Numbered from the stretch's first letter, positions 8,557-17,177 are shown. The stretch is 64,000 nucleotides of DNA from Clostridium_I sp963725425 (GCA_963725425.1 CAVRYJ010000031.1:372001-436000); one strand, 5' to 3'. The notes: generated from the sequence alone by a model not told the origin. Made by a program: numbers and translations.

Positions 8557-8662
8557 TCCTCCTTGAAGTGCTCATACTGCCCTAAATAATCATTTAGATT
8601 ATTTATCCTCCTTGAAATTCTCATACTGCCCTAAATAATCATTTAGATTATTTAGCTCCCTA
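8557..8662 (-). repeat. Two tandem copies of a 49-base operon-internal repeat carrying a ribosome site
   Basis: Copies at 8557-8605 and 8606-8662 are nearly identical with a 49-base period. Read on the minus strand each begins AGCTAAATAATCTAAATG (an imperfect palindrome with ATTATTT), continues GGGCAGTATGAG and ends TTCAAGGAGGA. The last copy supplies the Shine-Dalgarno sequence of purH, and the first copy forms the stop codon region of purN (CTAG). A third copy lies between kduD and dhuI at 33722-33779. Confidence 0.85.
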
Positions 8663-9274
8663 GTTTCTAACAATTACACGTCTTTTGTCAACTAAAACCT
8701 TACATTCTGAAATAAGCTTTATAGCCTCAGGAAGTGCAACATGTTCTTGTTCTAGTACCCTCTTCTGCAAAATTTCTGCTGAATCGCTAGAAAAGACAGG
8801 TACAGCTTTTTGTATTATTATTGGTCCAGTATCTGTTCCTTCATCCACAAAATGGACTGTACACCCTGAAACCTTAACTCCGTATTCTATAGCTGCTTTA
8901 TGTACATTTAATCCATACATTCCTTTGCCACAAAAAACTGGTATCAATGATGGATGAATGTTTATTATTCTGTTTTTATATTTTCTTAATAGTTCACCTT
9001 TTAATATAGAAAGAAAACCTGCTGTCACAATTAAATCCACGTCTCTAGTCACCACTATTTTTAAAATCTCATCAGATAGTTTATCACCATATTGTTTTTT
9101 AGAAAGAGCTACTGTCTCTAGTTTATTCTGCTCCGCTCTTTTAATCCCATAAGCCTTTTCACTATCACTGATTACTATTTCAATTTTGCAATTTAAATAT
9201 CCAGACTGAACCTTATCAATTACAGATTGTAAATTAGTTCCTCCACCTGAAATAAGTACTGCTATTTTAAACAT
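8660..9274 (-). CDS. purN: Phosphoribosylglycinamide formyltransferase
   Basis: This is GAR transformylase (204 residues), which moves a formyl group from 10-formyl-THF to GAR in step three of the pathway. The N-terminal AVLISGGGTNLQS binds the phosphate, and NIHPSLIPVFCGKGMYG and DEGTDTGPII carry the catalytic Asn, His and Asp. The start overlaps the end of purM by 13 bases, which points to translational coupling. The stop codon lies at the edge of the 49-base repeat that fills the gap to purH. Confidence 0.97.
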   Translation of the reverse strand: MFKIAVLISGGGTNLQSVIDKVQSGYLNCKIEIVISDSEKAYGIKRAEQNKLETVALSKKQYGDKLSDEILKIVVTRDVDLIVTAGFLSILKGELLRKYKNRIINIHPSLIPVFCGKGMYGLNVHKAAIEYGVKVSGCTVHFVDEGTDTGPIIIQKAVPVFSSDSAEILQKRVLEQEHVALPEAIKLISECKVLVDKRRVIVRN

Positions 9275-10257
9275 ACACCGCTGCCTCCTGCTTCAATATG
9301 ACCAATTTCAAAGGCTTTTTCTCCAAGTTCTTCTAAATTTCTAAGTATAGCTTCTTTATCCGTTTTCTTTACACACAACACGAAACCAATACCCATATTA
9401 AATGTATGGTACATATCTTCTTCTGTAACTCCAAGAGTCATTAAATACTTGAATATTTCAGGAAGTTCATAGCTATCTTTGCTTATTACAGCTGTAAAAT
9501 TTCCTTTAAACATTCTTGGAATATTTTCATAAAATCCACCACCAGTTATATGTGCCATACCTTTTATTTTGAATTTTTCCATAAGCTTAAGTATAGGTTT
9601 TACATATATTTTTGTTGGCACTAAAAGAACTTCACCTATTTTTTTGCTAAAGAAATCAATATCTATATCAGGTATTAATTTTCTAACTAGTGAAAATCCA
9701 TTACTGTGAAGGCCAGAAGATGCGATTCCTATAAGTACATCTTTATCTTCAATTTTGCTTCCGTCTATGATTTTCTCTCTTTCAACTACTCCTACTGAAA
9801 ATCCTGCTAAATCATAGTCTCCTTCTTTATAAAAGCCTGGCATTTCTGCTGTCTCTCCACCTATAAGTGCACTGTCAGCTTGCAAACATCCTTCAGAAAC
9901 ACCCTTTACTATTTGTGAAGCAGTTTCAGAAGAAAGCTTCCCACAAGCCATATAATCAAGAAAAAATAGTGGTTTTGCTCCATGGCATAATATATCATTA
10001 ACACACATTGCAACACAGTCAATTCCAACCGTATCATATTTTTTCATTTTGAATGCTATTGCAAGTTTTGTTCCGACGCCATCAGTACCGGAAACCAGTA
10101 CTGGGTTTTTGTAATTTCCCATGGCAAACATTCCTGCAAAGCTACCTAGATTATTTAAAACTCCATTTGTATATGTTTTCTCAGCATAACTTTTTATCTT
10201 ACTTACAGTTTTATAACCTTCTTCAATACTTACACCAGCATCCTTATAAGTTACCAT
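9262..10257 (-). CDS. purM: Phosphoribosylformylglycinamidine cyclo-ligase
   Basis: This is AIR synthetase (331 residues), which closes the imidazole ring with ATP in step five. It has the family motifs TDGVGTKLAIAF, GGETAEMPG and the C-terminal HITGGGFYENIPRM. I chose ATG 10257 (MVTYKDAGVSIEEG, the usual start) over GTG 10266, because GAAAGG lies 11 bases before this ATG and only 2 before the GTG. It sits between purF and purN in the operon. Confidence 0.96.
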   Translation of the reverse strand: MVTYKDAGVSIEEGYKTVSKIKSYAEKTYTNGVLNNLGSFAGMFAMGNYKNPVLVSGTDGVGTKLAIAFKMKKYDTVGIDCVAMCVNDILCHGAKPLFFLDYMACGKLSSETASQIVKGVSEGCLQADSALIGGETAEMPGFYKEGDYDLAGFSVGVVEREKIIDGSKIEDKDVLIGIASSGLHSNGFSLVRKLIPDIDIDFFSKKIGEVLLVPTKIYVKPILKLMEKFKIKGMAHITGGGFYENIPRMFKGNFTAVISKDSYELPEIFKYLMTLGVTEEDMYHTFNMGIGFVLCVKKTDKEAILRNLEELGEKAFEIGHIEAGGSGVCLK

Positions 10258-10278
10258 TAAGTACACAACCTTTCAAAA

Positions 10279-11196
10279 TTAGTTATCCAATCTATCCTTG
10301 TCAACTTCAATTGGTGCTGAAATAGGATAAACTCCTTTGAAACAACCAAGGCAATATTTTTTATCTTCACCCAAAGTTTTTAAAAGAGAATCTATACTCA
10401 GATATCCAAGACTATCAGCTCCTATAAAGTCTCTTATTTCTTCTACTGTCTTATAAGAACCTATAAGCTCTTTTCTATATGAAATATTTATTCCGAAATA
10501 ACATGGATATTTTACAACAGGAGATGACACTCTAAAGTGAACTTCCTTAGCACCTGCTTTTCTAAGTAAATCTACAAGTTGTTTACTAGTAGTTCCTCTT
10601 ACAACAGAATCATCTACAATAACAACCCTTTTTCCTTCTATGTTGACCTTTAAAGGATTTAGTTTCACAGATACAGCCTTTTCCCTAAGTTCCTGGGTTG
10701 GCGCTATAAAGGTTCTCCCAACATATTTGTTTTTAATAATACCCATACCATATGGAATTCCCGATGCTTTTGCATAACCTGCCGCTGCTGCAAGTCCTGA
10801 GTCAGGAACCCCAATTATTATATCTGCTTCTGCAGGTGAGTCAATATAAAGCTGTTCTCCAGCTAATTCCCTTGAATTGTACACGCTTATTCCGTCAATA
10901 ACACTGTCCGGTCTTGCAAAATATATGTACTCAAAAGCACATGTTTCGCACTTGGTTTTTTCTGCAAAATTTATACTTTTGATTCCATCTTTATCTATTA
11001 TTACAATTTCTCCAGGATTAACATCTCTTACCAATTCTGCTCCAACTGTATCAAGAGCACAACTTTCTGAACATATAATATAACTATCATCCAATTTACC
11101 TATACAGAGAGGTCGTATACCATTAGGATCGCGAGCTCCAATTAACTTATCCTTAGTTAAAATTACAATGGCGTAGGAACCTTTAATAGCTTGCAT
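10279..11196 (-). CDS. purF: Amidophosphoribosyltransferase, C-terminal part after a frame break
   Basis: This segment is the rest of the glutaminase domain plus the whole phosphoribosyltransferase domain of PurF. It shows the PRPP loop VVIVDDSVVRGTTSKQL and cysteines in KCETC, PCYFGI and KKYCLGCFKG that fit the 4Fe-4S ligands of the Bacillus-type enzyme. The nominal start MQAIKGSY is internal to the family; in this frame the reading continues upstream as YKKCIENAVYDTM, so no real start exists. It is out of frame with the N-terminal part (11217-11711) by one base at an A6 run. It is expressed only if ribosomes shift -1 or the sequence is wrong. Confidence 0.93.
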   Translation of the reverse strand: MQAIKGSYAIVILTKDKLIGARDPNGIRPLCIGKLDDSYIICSESCALDTVGAELVRDVNPGEIVIIDKDGIKSINFAEKTKCETCAFEYIYFARPDSVIDGISVYNSRELAGEQLYIDSPAEADIIIGVPDSGLAAAAGYAKASGIPYGMGIIKNKYVGRTFIAPTQELREKAVSVKLNPLKVNIEGKRVVIVDDSVVRGTTSKQLVDLLRKAGAKEVHFRVSSPVVKYPCYFGINISYRKELIGSYKTVEEIRDFIGADSLGYLSIDSLLKTLGEDKKYCLGCFKGVYPISAPIEVDKDRLDN

Positions 11197-11216
11197 AGTA
11201 TCATAAACAGCATTTT

Positions 11217-11711
11217 CTATACATTTTTTGTATTTCTTGCAATTAAATTTAGTATAACTTCAGTGTCTATTGAAGTTTGAAATAGTGTTCCAGCATCCTC
11301 TAACAATTCTTTTATAACATCTGCATTTACCAAATTACCGTTATGAGCAATGGCAATGGACCCTAATTTGTAGTTACTGAGTATTGGTTGAGCATTAACA
11401 ACGTTACTTCCACCTGTTGTTGAATACCTAACATGACCAATTGCAGCATTTCCAGGCATTTTATCTAAATTTTCTGTATTAAATACATCTGTTACAAGCC
11501 CCATACCTTTTTGAATATTAATTTTACCATCATTACATACTGCAATACCTGCGCTCTCTTGCCCTCTGTGTTGAAGAGCATATAGTCCGTAATATGTTAA
11601 ATGAGATACATCTATATTTTTGTTTGAGAATATTCCGAAAACACCACATTCTTCTTTAAATTTATCTTGCTCTAGATCTATCAAAGTATACTCCCTCTCT
11701 TTATAAGACAT
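11217..11711 (-). CDS. purF: Amidophosphoribosyltransferase, N-terminal part before a frame break
   Basis: This is the N-terminal 164 residues of PurF, which makes phosphoribosylamine from PRPP and glutamine, the committed step of the pathway. A 21-residue propeptide precedes the catalytic nucleophile in ECGVFGIF; YGLYALQHRGQESAG, GHVRYSTTGGS and IAHNGNLVNA are intact. The frame ends NLIARNTKNV and a stop immediately after the run AAT ACA AAA AAT GTA TAG. Adding one A, or a -1 slip on A-AAA-AAT, continues the normal PurF sequence. All other pur genes except purL are intact. Confidence 0.93.
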   Translation of the reverse strand: MSYKEREYTLIDLEQDKFKEECGVFGIFSNKNIDVSHLTYYGLYALQHRGQESAGIAVCNDGKINIQKGMGLVTDVFNTENLDKMPGNAAIGHVRYSTTGGSNVVNAQPILSNYKLGSIAIAHNGNLVNADVIKELLEDAGTLFQTSIDTEVILNLIARNTKNV

Positions 11712-11720
11712 CTGAAATAA

Positions 11721-11760
11721 AATAACAAGTCAAATATACTAACATACTGGCTTGTTACTT
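11721..11760. repeat. CAGTAT-family palindrome between purC and purF
   Basis: AATAACAAGTCAAATATACT and AACATACTGGCTTGTTACTT form an imperfect hairpin. On the minus strand it reads GTAACAAGCCAGTATGTTAG, matching the palindrome family seen also at 6947, 36304, 49492 and 50091. It ends near a T-rich stretch and may weaken transcription between purC and purF. Confidence 0.6.
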
Positions 11761-11777
11761 TTTTTGATAAAGCCTAA

Positions 11778-12485
11778 TTACTTTCCTGTAATTCTTTTTA
11801 ATATTTCAACGTAAGCTTCCTTTACACTGCCCATATCTCTTCTAAATCTATCTTTGTCTAATTTTTCATTAGTTTTTGCATCCCATAATCTACAAGTGTC
11901 TGGTGATATTTCATCCGCTAATAGTATTTCCCCATTATATCTTCCAAATTCAATTTTAAAATCAATAAGTTTGATATCTTGTTTTAAGAAAAACTCTTTA
12001 AGTATTTCATTTATCTTACTAGTCATTGAATATATAGTTTTTAATTCTTCAAATGTACTAAGACCGATTGCAACTGCATGGGTATCATTTATTAATGGAT
12101 CGTCATACTTATCTTCTTTATAACATATTTCAAATACTGTAGTCTTTAAAGGTGACCCTTCTTCAAGACCAAGTCTTTTAGCCATACTACCAGCTGCAAC
12201 ATTTCTAACTATTACTTCAAGTGGAACTATTTGAACCTTTTTACAAAGCTGATTTCTCTCATCTAATTTTTTAATAAAATGTGTCTTTACTCCGTTTTTT
12301 TCTACAAGTTCAAATAACATAGTAGTTATGCTATTGTTAAGCACACCTTTATCTTCTATCTGACCTTTTTTTACTCCGTTAAATGCCGTTGCATCATCCT
12401 TGTAATACATTATTACCTCGTCTGGGTTTTCTGTAGCATATACCTGTTTTGCTTTTCCTTCATATAACAATTCTTTTTTCTCCAT
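11778..12485 (-). CDS. purC: Phosphoribosylaminoimidazole-succinocarboxamide synthase
   Basis: This is SAICAR synthetase (235 residues, normal), which adds aspartate to CAIR with ATP. It starts MEKKELLYEGKAKQVY and has VRNVAAGS, the conserved IDFKIEFGR and the motif DEISPDTCRLWD. Its ATG overlaps the purE stop codon by one base (TAATG), so the two are translationally coupled. Confidence 0.97.
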   Translation of the reverse strand: MEKKELLYEGKAKQVYATENPDEVIMYYKDDATAFNGVKKGQIEDKGVLNNSITTMLFELVEKNGVKTHFIKKLDERNQLCKKVQIVPLEVIVRNVAAGSMAKRLGLEEGSPLKTTVFEICYKEDKYDDPLINDTHAVAIGLSTFEELKTIYSMTSKINEILKEFFLKQDIKLIDFKIEFGRYNGEILLADEISPDTCRLWDAKTNEKLDKDRFRRDMGSVKEAYVEILKRITGK

Positions 12486-12964
12486 TATAAGTCCACTCCT
12501 TCTTCGTTTTCACTAATAAATTTACTTTTCATATCTTTTCTATATAAAATTAACTTTTCTTGTAAATCAGGATATTTTAATGCTAACATTTGAACTGCTA
12601 GCATGCCTGCGTTGTAACTGTTGTTTATTCCAACTGTAGCAACTGGAATTGCCTTAGGCATCTGAACTATAGCTAAAAGTGAATCCATTCCGTTTAATGC
12701 CGCATTTATTGGCACTCCTATAACTGGTAGTATTGTATGAGATGCAATTACACCAGGTAGATGTGCTGCAAGTCCTGCTCCTGCTATAATACATTCATAA
12801 TTTTCTTTCTCTAAATTATGAATTACCTCCACCAATTTTTCTGGAACTCTGTGGGCTGATAAAATGTGTGCACTATATTCAACCCCGAATTCTTTCAGTG
12901 CGTTTGCAGCACCCTTCATTTTATCCACATCTGATTTACTTCCAAAAATAATAGCTACTTTCAT
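12485..12964 (-). CDS. purE: N5-carboxyaminoimidazole ribonucleotide mutase
   Basis: This is the class I PurE catalytic subunit (159 residues). It shows the N-terminal IIFGSKSDVDKMKGAA and the SAHRVPE loop with the catalytic histidine, then GAGLAAHLPGV. A class I PurE converts N5-CAIR and normally needs PurK; no purK lies in this window, so it is either elsewhere or the enzyme works on AIR and CO2 under anaerobic conditions. It is the first gene of the operon behind the guanine riboswitch. Confidence 0.95.
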   Translation of the reverse strand: MKVAIIFGSKSDVDKMKGAANALKEFGVEYSAHILSAHRVPEKLVEVIHNLEKENYECIIAGAGLAAHLPGVIASHTILPVIGVPINAALNGMDSLLAIVQMPKAIPVATVGINNSYNAGMLAVQMLALKYPDLQEKLILYRKDMKSKFISENEEGVDL

Positions 12965-12991
12965 AAAAAATACCCCCTAAAATTTAAAAAA

Positions 12992-13026
12992 CTCCGCAAA
13001 TTGAATGAGTAAATTCATCTGCAGAG
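12992..13026 (-). terminator. Terminator of the purine riboswitch
   Basis: On the minus strand CTCTGCAGATGAAT and ATTCAATTTGCGGAG form a stem followed by TTTTTT. It lies between the guanine aptamer and the purE start and is the expected expression platform: ligand binding should favour this hairpin and stop transcription. Confidence 0.88.
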
Positions 13027-13076
13027 TAGCCAATTAGTAGATATAAATATAATAATCTAATCTACTATAATAAATT

Positions 13077-13144
13077 TACCCATAGTAAGAAAGTTACGGC
13101 TTTCTGTAGATACTCCCAAACCAATTATCAGGATTATATGGATA
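13077..13144 (-). promoter_or_regulatory. Guanine-type purine riboswitch of the purE operon
   Basis: Read on the minus strand this shows the purine aptamer core: ATATAATCCTGATAAT, then GGTTTGGGAGTATCTACAG, a P3 hairpin (AGAAAGCCGTAACTTTCTT) and ACTATGGGTA closing P1. The specificity base in ACTATGGG is C, the guanine/hypoxanthine form, rather than the U of adenine riboswitches. High guanine should turn the operon off via the terminator just downstream. Confidence 0.95.
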
Positions 13145-13170
13145 CATATTATTTTGTTTTCCATAAGTAA

Positions 13171-13199
13171 ATATTAACATTAGTATTTTAAAAAGTCAA
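13171..13199 (-). promoter_or_regulatory. Promoter of the purE operon
   Basis: TTGACT and TAATAT are separated by exactly 17 bases on the minus strand, about 30 bases upstream of the guanine aptamer. Confidence 0.75.
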
Positions 13200-13315
13200 T
13201 ACAATTTAGGTTGAAAGTGCTATAACATTCGTATATAAACGTATGTTATAGTGTTTTATAACTTCTTCATTCGTTATTCCGGTGAAATATTTTCGTTTTT
13301 GTGAATATATTGTAA

Positions 13316-15262
13316 TTATTTGAAATATTTAATTCCGGATTCAAATATTTTTTGATCTTTATTTCCTGAAATATTTATAGCCACATTTTCTCCAATTCTT
13401 TCACTATGACCCATCTTACCAAAAACTCTTCCATCTGGACTTGTTATACCTTCTATAGCAGACATAGAACCATTAGGATTAAATTTTATATCGTAGCTTG
13501 GTTTTCCAGCAAAATCTACATATTGAGTTGCAATCTGTCCATTTTCGAATAAAGTTTTTATTACCTGATCTTTTCCAACAAATCTTCCCTCTCCATGTGA
13601 AACAGGAATAGCATGAATGTCGCCGACATTTACACCAGATAACCAAGGTGATTTTACAGAAACAATCTTAGTGTTAACCATTGTAGATACATGTCTTCCT
13701 ATTTTGTTATATGTTAATGTAGGACACTCTTCATTTATATCTCTTATTTCTCCAAATGGAACAAGTCCTAGTTTAATAAGTGCCTGGAAGCCATTACATA
13801 TTCCAAATATTAAACCATCTCGCTGATTTAATAGTTTCATAATGCTCTCAGCCACCCTTGGATTTCTAAGAACAGCTGCTATAAACTTTCCAGATCCATC
13901 TGGTTCATCTCCTGCACTAAAACCTCCTGGAAGCATAATAATCTGAGATTTATCAATTTGTTTTGCCATATATTCTACAGATTTTTGAATTAGGGCTGAA
14001 TCAAGATTTTTAAGCACCATAACCTCACAGTCTGCTCCTGCTTTTATAAATGCTTTTTCTGAATCATATTCACAGTTAGTTCCTGGAAATACTGGGATAA
14101 ATACTTTGGGTTTTGTGCTTTTTATGGCTGGTGACTTTCTATTTCTACCGGTAAATTCCAAAGTTTTTATGACTTTATTCTCTGTAGCTACCTCCGTTGG
14201 AAATATTGGTTCAAGAGCTCCAGTCCAAGCTTTCACTAGTTCATCAATAGAAACACGAACATCTTTATATATGATATCTTCTTTGTCATTTGTAAAACCT
14301 AGTTCAAAATATTCGGTATCTCCCATAAGAGTTATTATGTTCTCGCTTTGAGATATTTCTAAAATTATTGAACCAAAGTCCGGAGAAAATAAAGTAGCTT
14401 CCACTATATTTGCGTTAATTGTAACTCCAATTTTATTTCCAAATGCCATTTTGCCAATTGCTTCTATAACCCCACCCTGTTTTACTGTATAAGATGCGTT
14501 TACTTTATTTGCTTCAATAAGTTCATGGACTTTATTATAGCCTTTCTTTAACAAGTTGAAATTAGGTAACTCATCTTCATCCCTTATTATAGGAATAACC
14601 ACAACATGACTACCAATTTTTTTGAATTCCTGAGATACTACAACTTTTGAGTTAACTATATTTACAGCAAAACTTACAAGAGTAGGAGGTACGTTAATGT
14701 CCTTAAAAGTACCTGACATACTATCTTTTCCACCTATTGCAGGTATTTCAAGCATTCTCTGTGCATAAAAAGCTCCAAGGAGTGCTGAAAAAGGTTTTCC
14801 CCATCTTTCTGGTTCTTTTCCTAATCTCTCAAAATATTCTTGGAAAGTTAATCTTATGTTACTGTAGTCTCCTCCGCATGCAACATTTTTTGAAGCTGAC
14901 TCTATTACTGCATATAAAGCACCATGGAATGGACTCCAAGATGAAATATTTGGATTAAATCCAAAAGACATTAATGTAGCAGTCTCAGTATCTCCATTTA
15001 AAACTGGAAGCTTTGCCGCCATGGCTTCTGAAGGAGTCATTTGGTATTTACCTCCAAATGGTAGAAGTATAGTGTTGCCGCCAATTGTGCTATCAAATCT
15101 TTCAACTAGACCTTTTTGACTGCAAATATTTAAATCCCTAAATGTTTCTATAATCTTGCTCTTCACATTTTTTATATTATCATTAATTTTAAAATAATCC
15201 TTTGATTTATCAGGTTCTTTAACAAATACATCTGCTTTTTGTGTTATTCCATTTGTATCCAA
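13316..15262 (-). CDS. purL: FGAM synthase (large PurL), C-terminal part after a frame break
   Basis: This is the C-terminal half of single-chain PurL: the second AIRS-like lobe and the class I glutaminase domain with GICNGFQALIKLGLVPFG (nucleophile Cys) and HGEGRF. It supplies ammonia for the amidation of FGAR. The nominal start MDTNGITQKAD is internal: the same frame reads upstream VAVVTEEPRLKLSWRDKY, normal PurL sequence, back to the A6 run at 15341-15346. It is separated from the N-terminal part by a single base. Confidence 0.93.
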   Translation of the reverse strand: MDTNGITQKADVFVKEPDKSKDYFKINDNIKNVKSKIIETFRDLNICSQKGLVERFDSTIGGNTILLPFGGKYQMTPSEAMAAKLPVLNGDTETATLMSFGFNPNISSWSPFHGALYAVIESASKNVACGGDYSNIRLTFQEYFERLGKEPERWGKPFSALLGAFYAQRMLEIPAIGGKDSMSGTFKDINVPPTLVSFAVNIVNSKVVVSQEFKKIGSHVVVIPIIRDEDELPNFNLLKKGYNKVHELIEANKVNASYTVKQGGVIEAIGKMAFGNKIGVTINANIVEATLFSPDFGSIILEISQSENIITLMGDTEYFELGFTNDKEDIIYKDVRVSIDELVKAWTGALEPIFPTEVATENKVIKTLEFTGRNRKSPAIKSTKPKVFIPVFPGTNCEYDSEKAFIKAGADCEVMVLKNLDSALIQKSVEYMAKQIDKSQIIMLPGGFSAGDEPDGSGKFIAAVLRNPRVAESIMKLLNQRDGLIFGICNGFQALIKLGLVPFGEIRDINEECPTLTYNKIGRHVSTMVNTKIVSVKSPWLSGVNVGDIHAIPVSHGEGRFVGKDQVIKTLFENGQIATQYVDFAGKPSYDIKFNPNGSMSAIEGITSPDGRVFGKMGHSERIGENVAINISGNKDQKIFESGIKYFK

Positions 15263-15336
15263 AAAGGCTCTACTAATATCTACAATGTACTTATCTCTCC
15301 AACTTAATTTAAGTCTAGGTTCTTCAGTTACAACTG

Positions 15337-17079
15337 CTACTTTTTTGCCTCTAAATTTTCATTAAGAGCTAATTGTATAAACTTTTCGGCATCTTCCTTG
15401 TTTACAACTACAGCTATTCTTTCTTGGGATTCTGAAATAGCAAGTTCTGTTCCATCAAGCCCCTCATATTTTTTCGTAACTAAATCTAGATTTATATCAA
15501 GACCATCACTAAGTTCTCCTATGGCAACAGAAACTCCACCTGCACCAAAGTCATTGCATTTTTTAATTAAAGTACTAGCTTCTACATTTCTGAACAGTCT
15601 TTGTAATTTCCTCTCTGTAGGCGCATTACCCTTTTGAACTTCTGCACCACAAGTTGCTAATGATTTTTCGTCATGCTCTTTTGAAGCTCCTGTAGCTCCA
15701 CCACAACCATCACGACCAGTTCTTCCACCAAGAAGTATGATAATATCTCCAGCTAATGGTTTCTTCCTAACTACATTTTTCTTTGGCATGGCTCCAATGA
15801 CTGCTCCTATTTCCATTCTTTTTGCTGCGTAACCTTCATGATAGATTTCTGTTACCTGACCTGTTGCAAGACCTATTTGATTACCATAAGAACTGTACCC
15901 CTGTGCTGCTCCTGTTGTAATCTTTCTCTGAGGCAGTCTTCCTGGTATTGTATCCTCAATTTTTGTTCTAGGGTCTGCACTTCCTGTTACTCTCATTGCC
16001 TGATAGACATAAGCTCTTCCTGAAAGTGGATCTCTTATACACCCACCAATGCAAGTTGCTGCACCACCAAAAGGCTCAATTTCAGTTGGATGATTATGTG
16101 TTTCATTTTTAAACATAACTAACCATTTTTCTTTTTTACCGTTTACCTTGATTTCAGTTTCAATGCTGCACGCATTAATTTCATCTGAGGTATCAAGATC
16201 TTTAAGTTTTCCATTTTTCTTGATTTCCTTCATTGCTATAAGTGCCATATCCATAAGACAAATTTTTCTTTTTTCATCTTTATATATATCTTTCCTAACA
16301 TCCAAATAATCATCATAAACCTTAGCTATAACCTTATTATAGCTACCAGTTTCAAATTTTACATTTTCAATTTCAGTAGCAAAAGTTGTATGCCGACAGT
16401 GATCAGACCAATAAGTATCGATAACTTTTATCTCTGTATAACTAGGATCTCTTTTTTCTGTAGCTCTAAAATATTCTGCGCAGAACTTAATATCGTCAAA
16501 GCTCATTGCAAGTCCTTCTGCTGTGCGGTACTCTTCAAGCTTTTCATCATTCATTTCTGTAAACCCATTTAATATTTTAACATCACTTGGAAGCTCAACT
16601 ATATTTTCAATACTCTCTACCTTATTAAAATTGGCTTCTCTTGAATCTACAGGATTTATACTATATTTTTTAATTTTTTCTATTTCTTTTTCATTAATAT
16701 CTCCGCTTAATATGTAAACTTTGGCACTTGCCACATTAGATTTTTCATTTTGTGATAATATTTTAATACATTGAGCTGCGGAATCTGCTCTTTGGTCATA
16801 TTGACCTGGCAAGAATTCCACTGCAAAAGCCGAACTGCCTTCACCTATTTCAAACTGTTCTTCATATATGTTATCAACTACTGGTTCTGAAAATATTATT
16901 TTTTTAGCATCTTCCCATTCATTATCTGATATCTCACAAACATCATATCTATTTACTATTCTCAGGTCTTTTAAACCTTTAATATTAAGATTTTCTTTAA
17001 TATCATGGAATAATTCACTTGCTTCCACGTTAAAGCCTTTCTTTTTCTCTACAAATATTCTTCTAACCCTATCGCTCAT
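15337..17079 (-). CDS. purL: FGAM synthase (large PurL), N-terminal part before a frame break
   Basis: This is the N-terminal 580 residues of large PurL: a PurS-like N domain, the linker with DTYWSDHCRHTTF (catalytic His) and the first AIRS lobe with FKNETHNHPTEIEPFGGAATC. It uses ATP and glutamine to convert FGAR to FGAM. The frame stops in GCA AAA AAG TAG; a -1 slip on the heptamer A-AAA-AAG, or one more A, restores the reading into the downstream part, giving about 1254 residues, the usual length. A good ribosome site (AAGGAGAAT) precedes the ATG. It is transcribed apart from the purE operon, without a riboswitch. Confidence 0.93.
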   Translation of the reverse strand: MSDRVRRIFVEKKKGFNVEASELFHDIKENLNIKGLKDLRIVNRYDVCEISDNEWEDAKKIIFSEPVVDNIYEEQFEIGEGSSAFAVEFLPGQYDQRADSAAQCIKILSQNEKSNVASAKVYILSGDINEKEIEKIKKYSINPVDSREANFNKVESIENIVELPSDVKILNGFTEMNDEKLEEYRTAEGLAMSFDDIKFCAEYFRATEKRDPSYTEIKVIDTYWSDHCRHTTFATEIENVKFETGSYNKVIAKVYDDYLDVRKDIYKDEKRKICLMDMALIAMKEIKKNGKLKDLDTSDEINACSIETEIKVNGKKEKWLVMFKNETHNHPTEIEPFGGAATCIGGCIRDPLSGRAYVYQAMRVTGSADPRTKIEDTIPGRLPQRKITTGAAQGYSSYGNQIGLATGQVTEIYHEGYAAKRMEIGAVIGAMPKKNVVRKKPLAGDIIILLGGRTGRDGCGGATGASKEHDEKSLATCGAEVQKGNAPTERKLQRLFRNVEASTLIKKCNDFGAGGVSVAIGELSDGLDINLDLVTKKYEGLDGTELAISESQERIAVVVNKEDAEKFIQLALNENLEAKK

Positions 17080-17148
17080 ATAATATTCTCCTTACCACTT
17101 TTTTACGAACGTTTTTTTATTATTAAAGCATATTATTCGTTCAATTAT

Positions 17149-17177
17149 ATTATAAATCATCTTAAATAAAATAACAA
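17149..17177 (-). promoter_or_regulatory. Probable promoter of purL
   Basis: TTGTTA and TATAAT spaced by 17 bases lie about 70 bases upstream of the purL start on the minus strand. Confidence 0.6.

Noticed and set aside
15337..15360. GAGG before the purL A6 run considered as a frameshift-stimulating Shine-Dalgarno element
   Set aside because: It is only about 2 bases from the slippery site; the stimulating distance for -1 shifting is around 10-14 bases.
17090..17148. ACGAATAAT and ACGTTCGT motifs before purL considered as PurR boxes
   Set aside because: They match only part of the Bacillus PurBox and lack the second box at the right distance.
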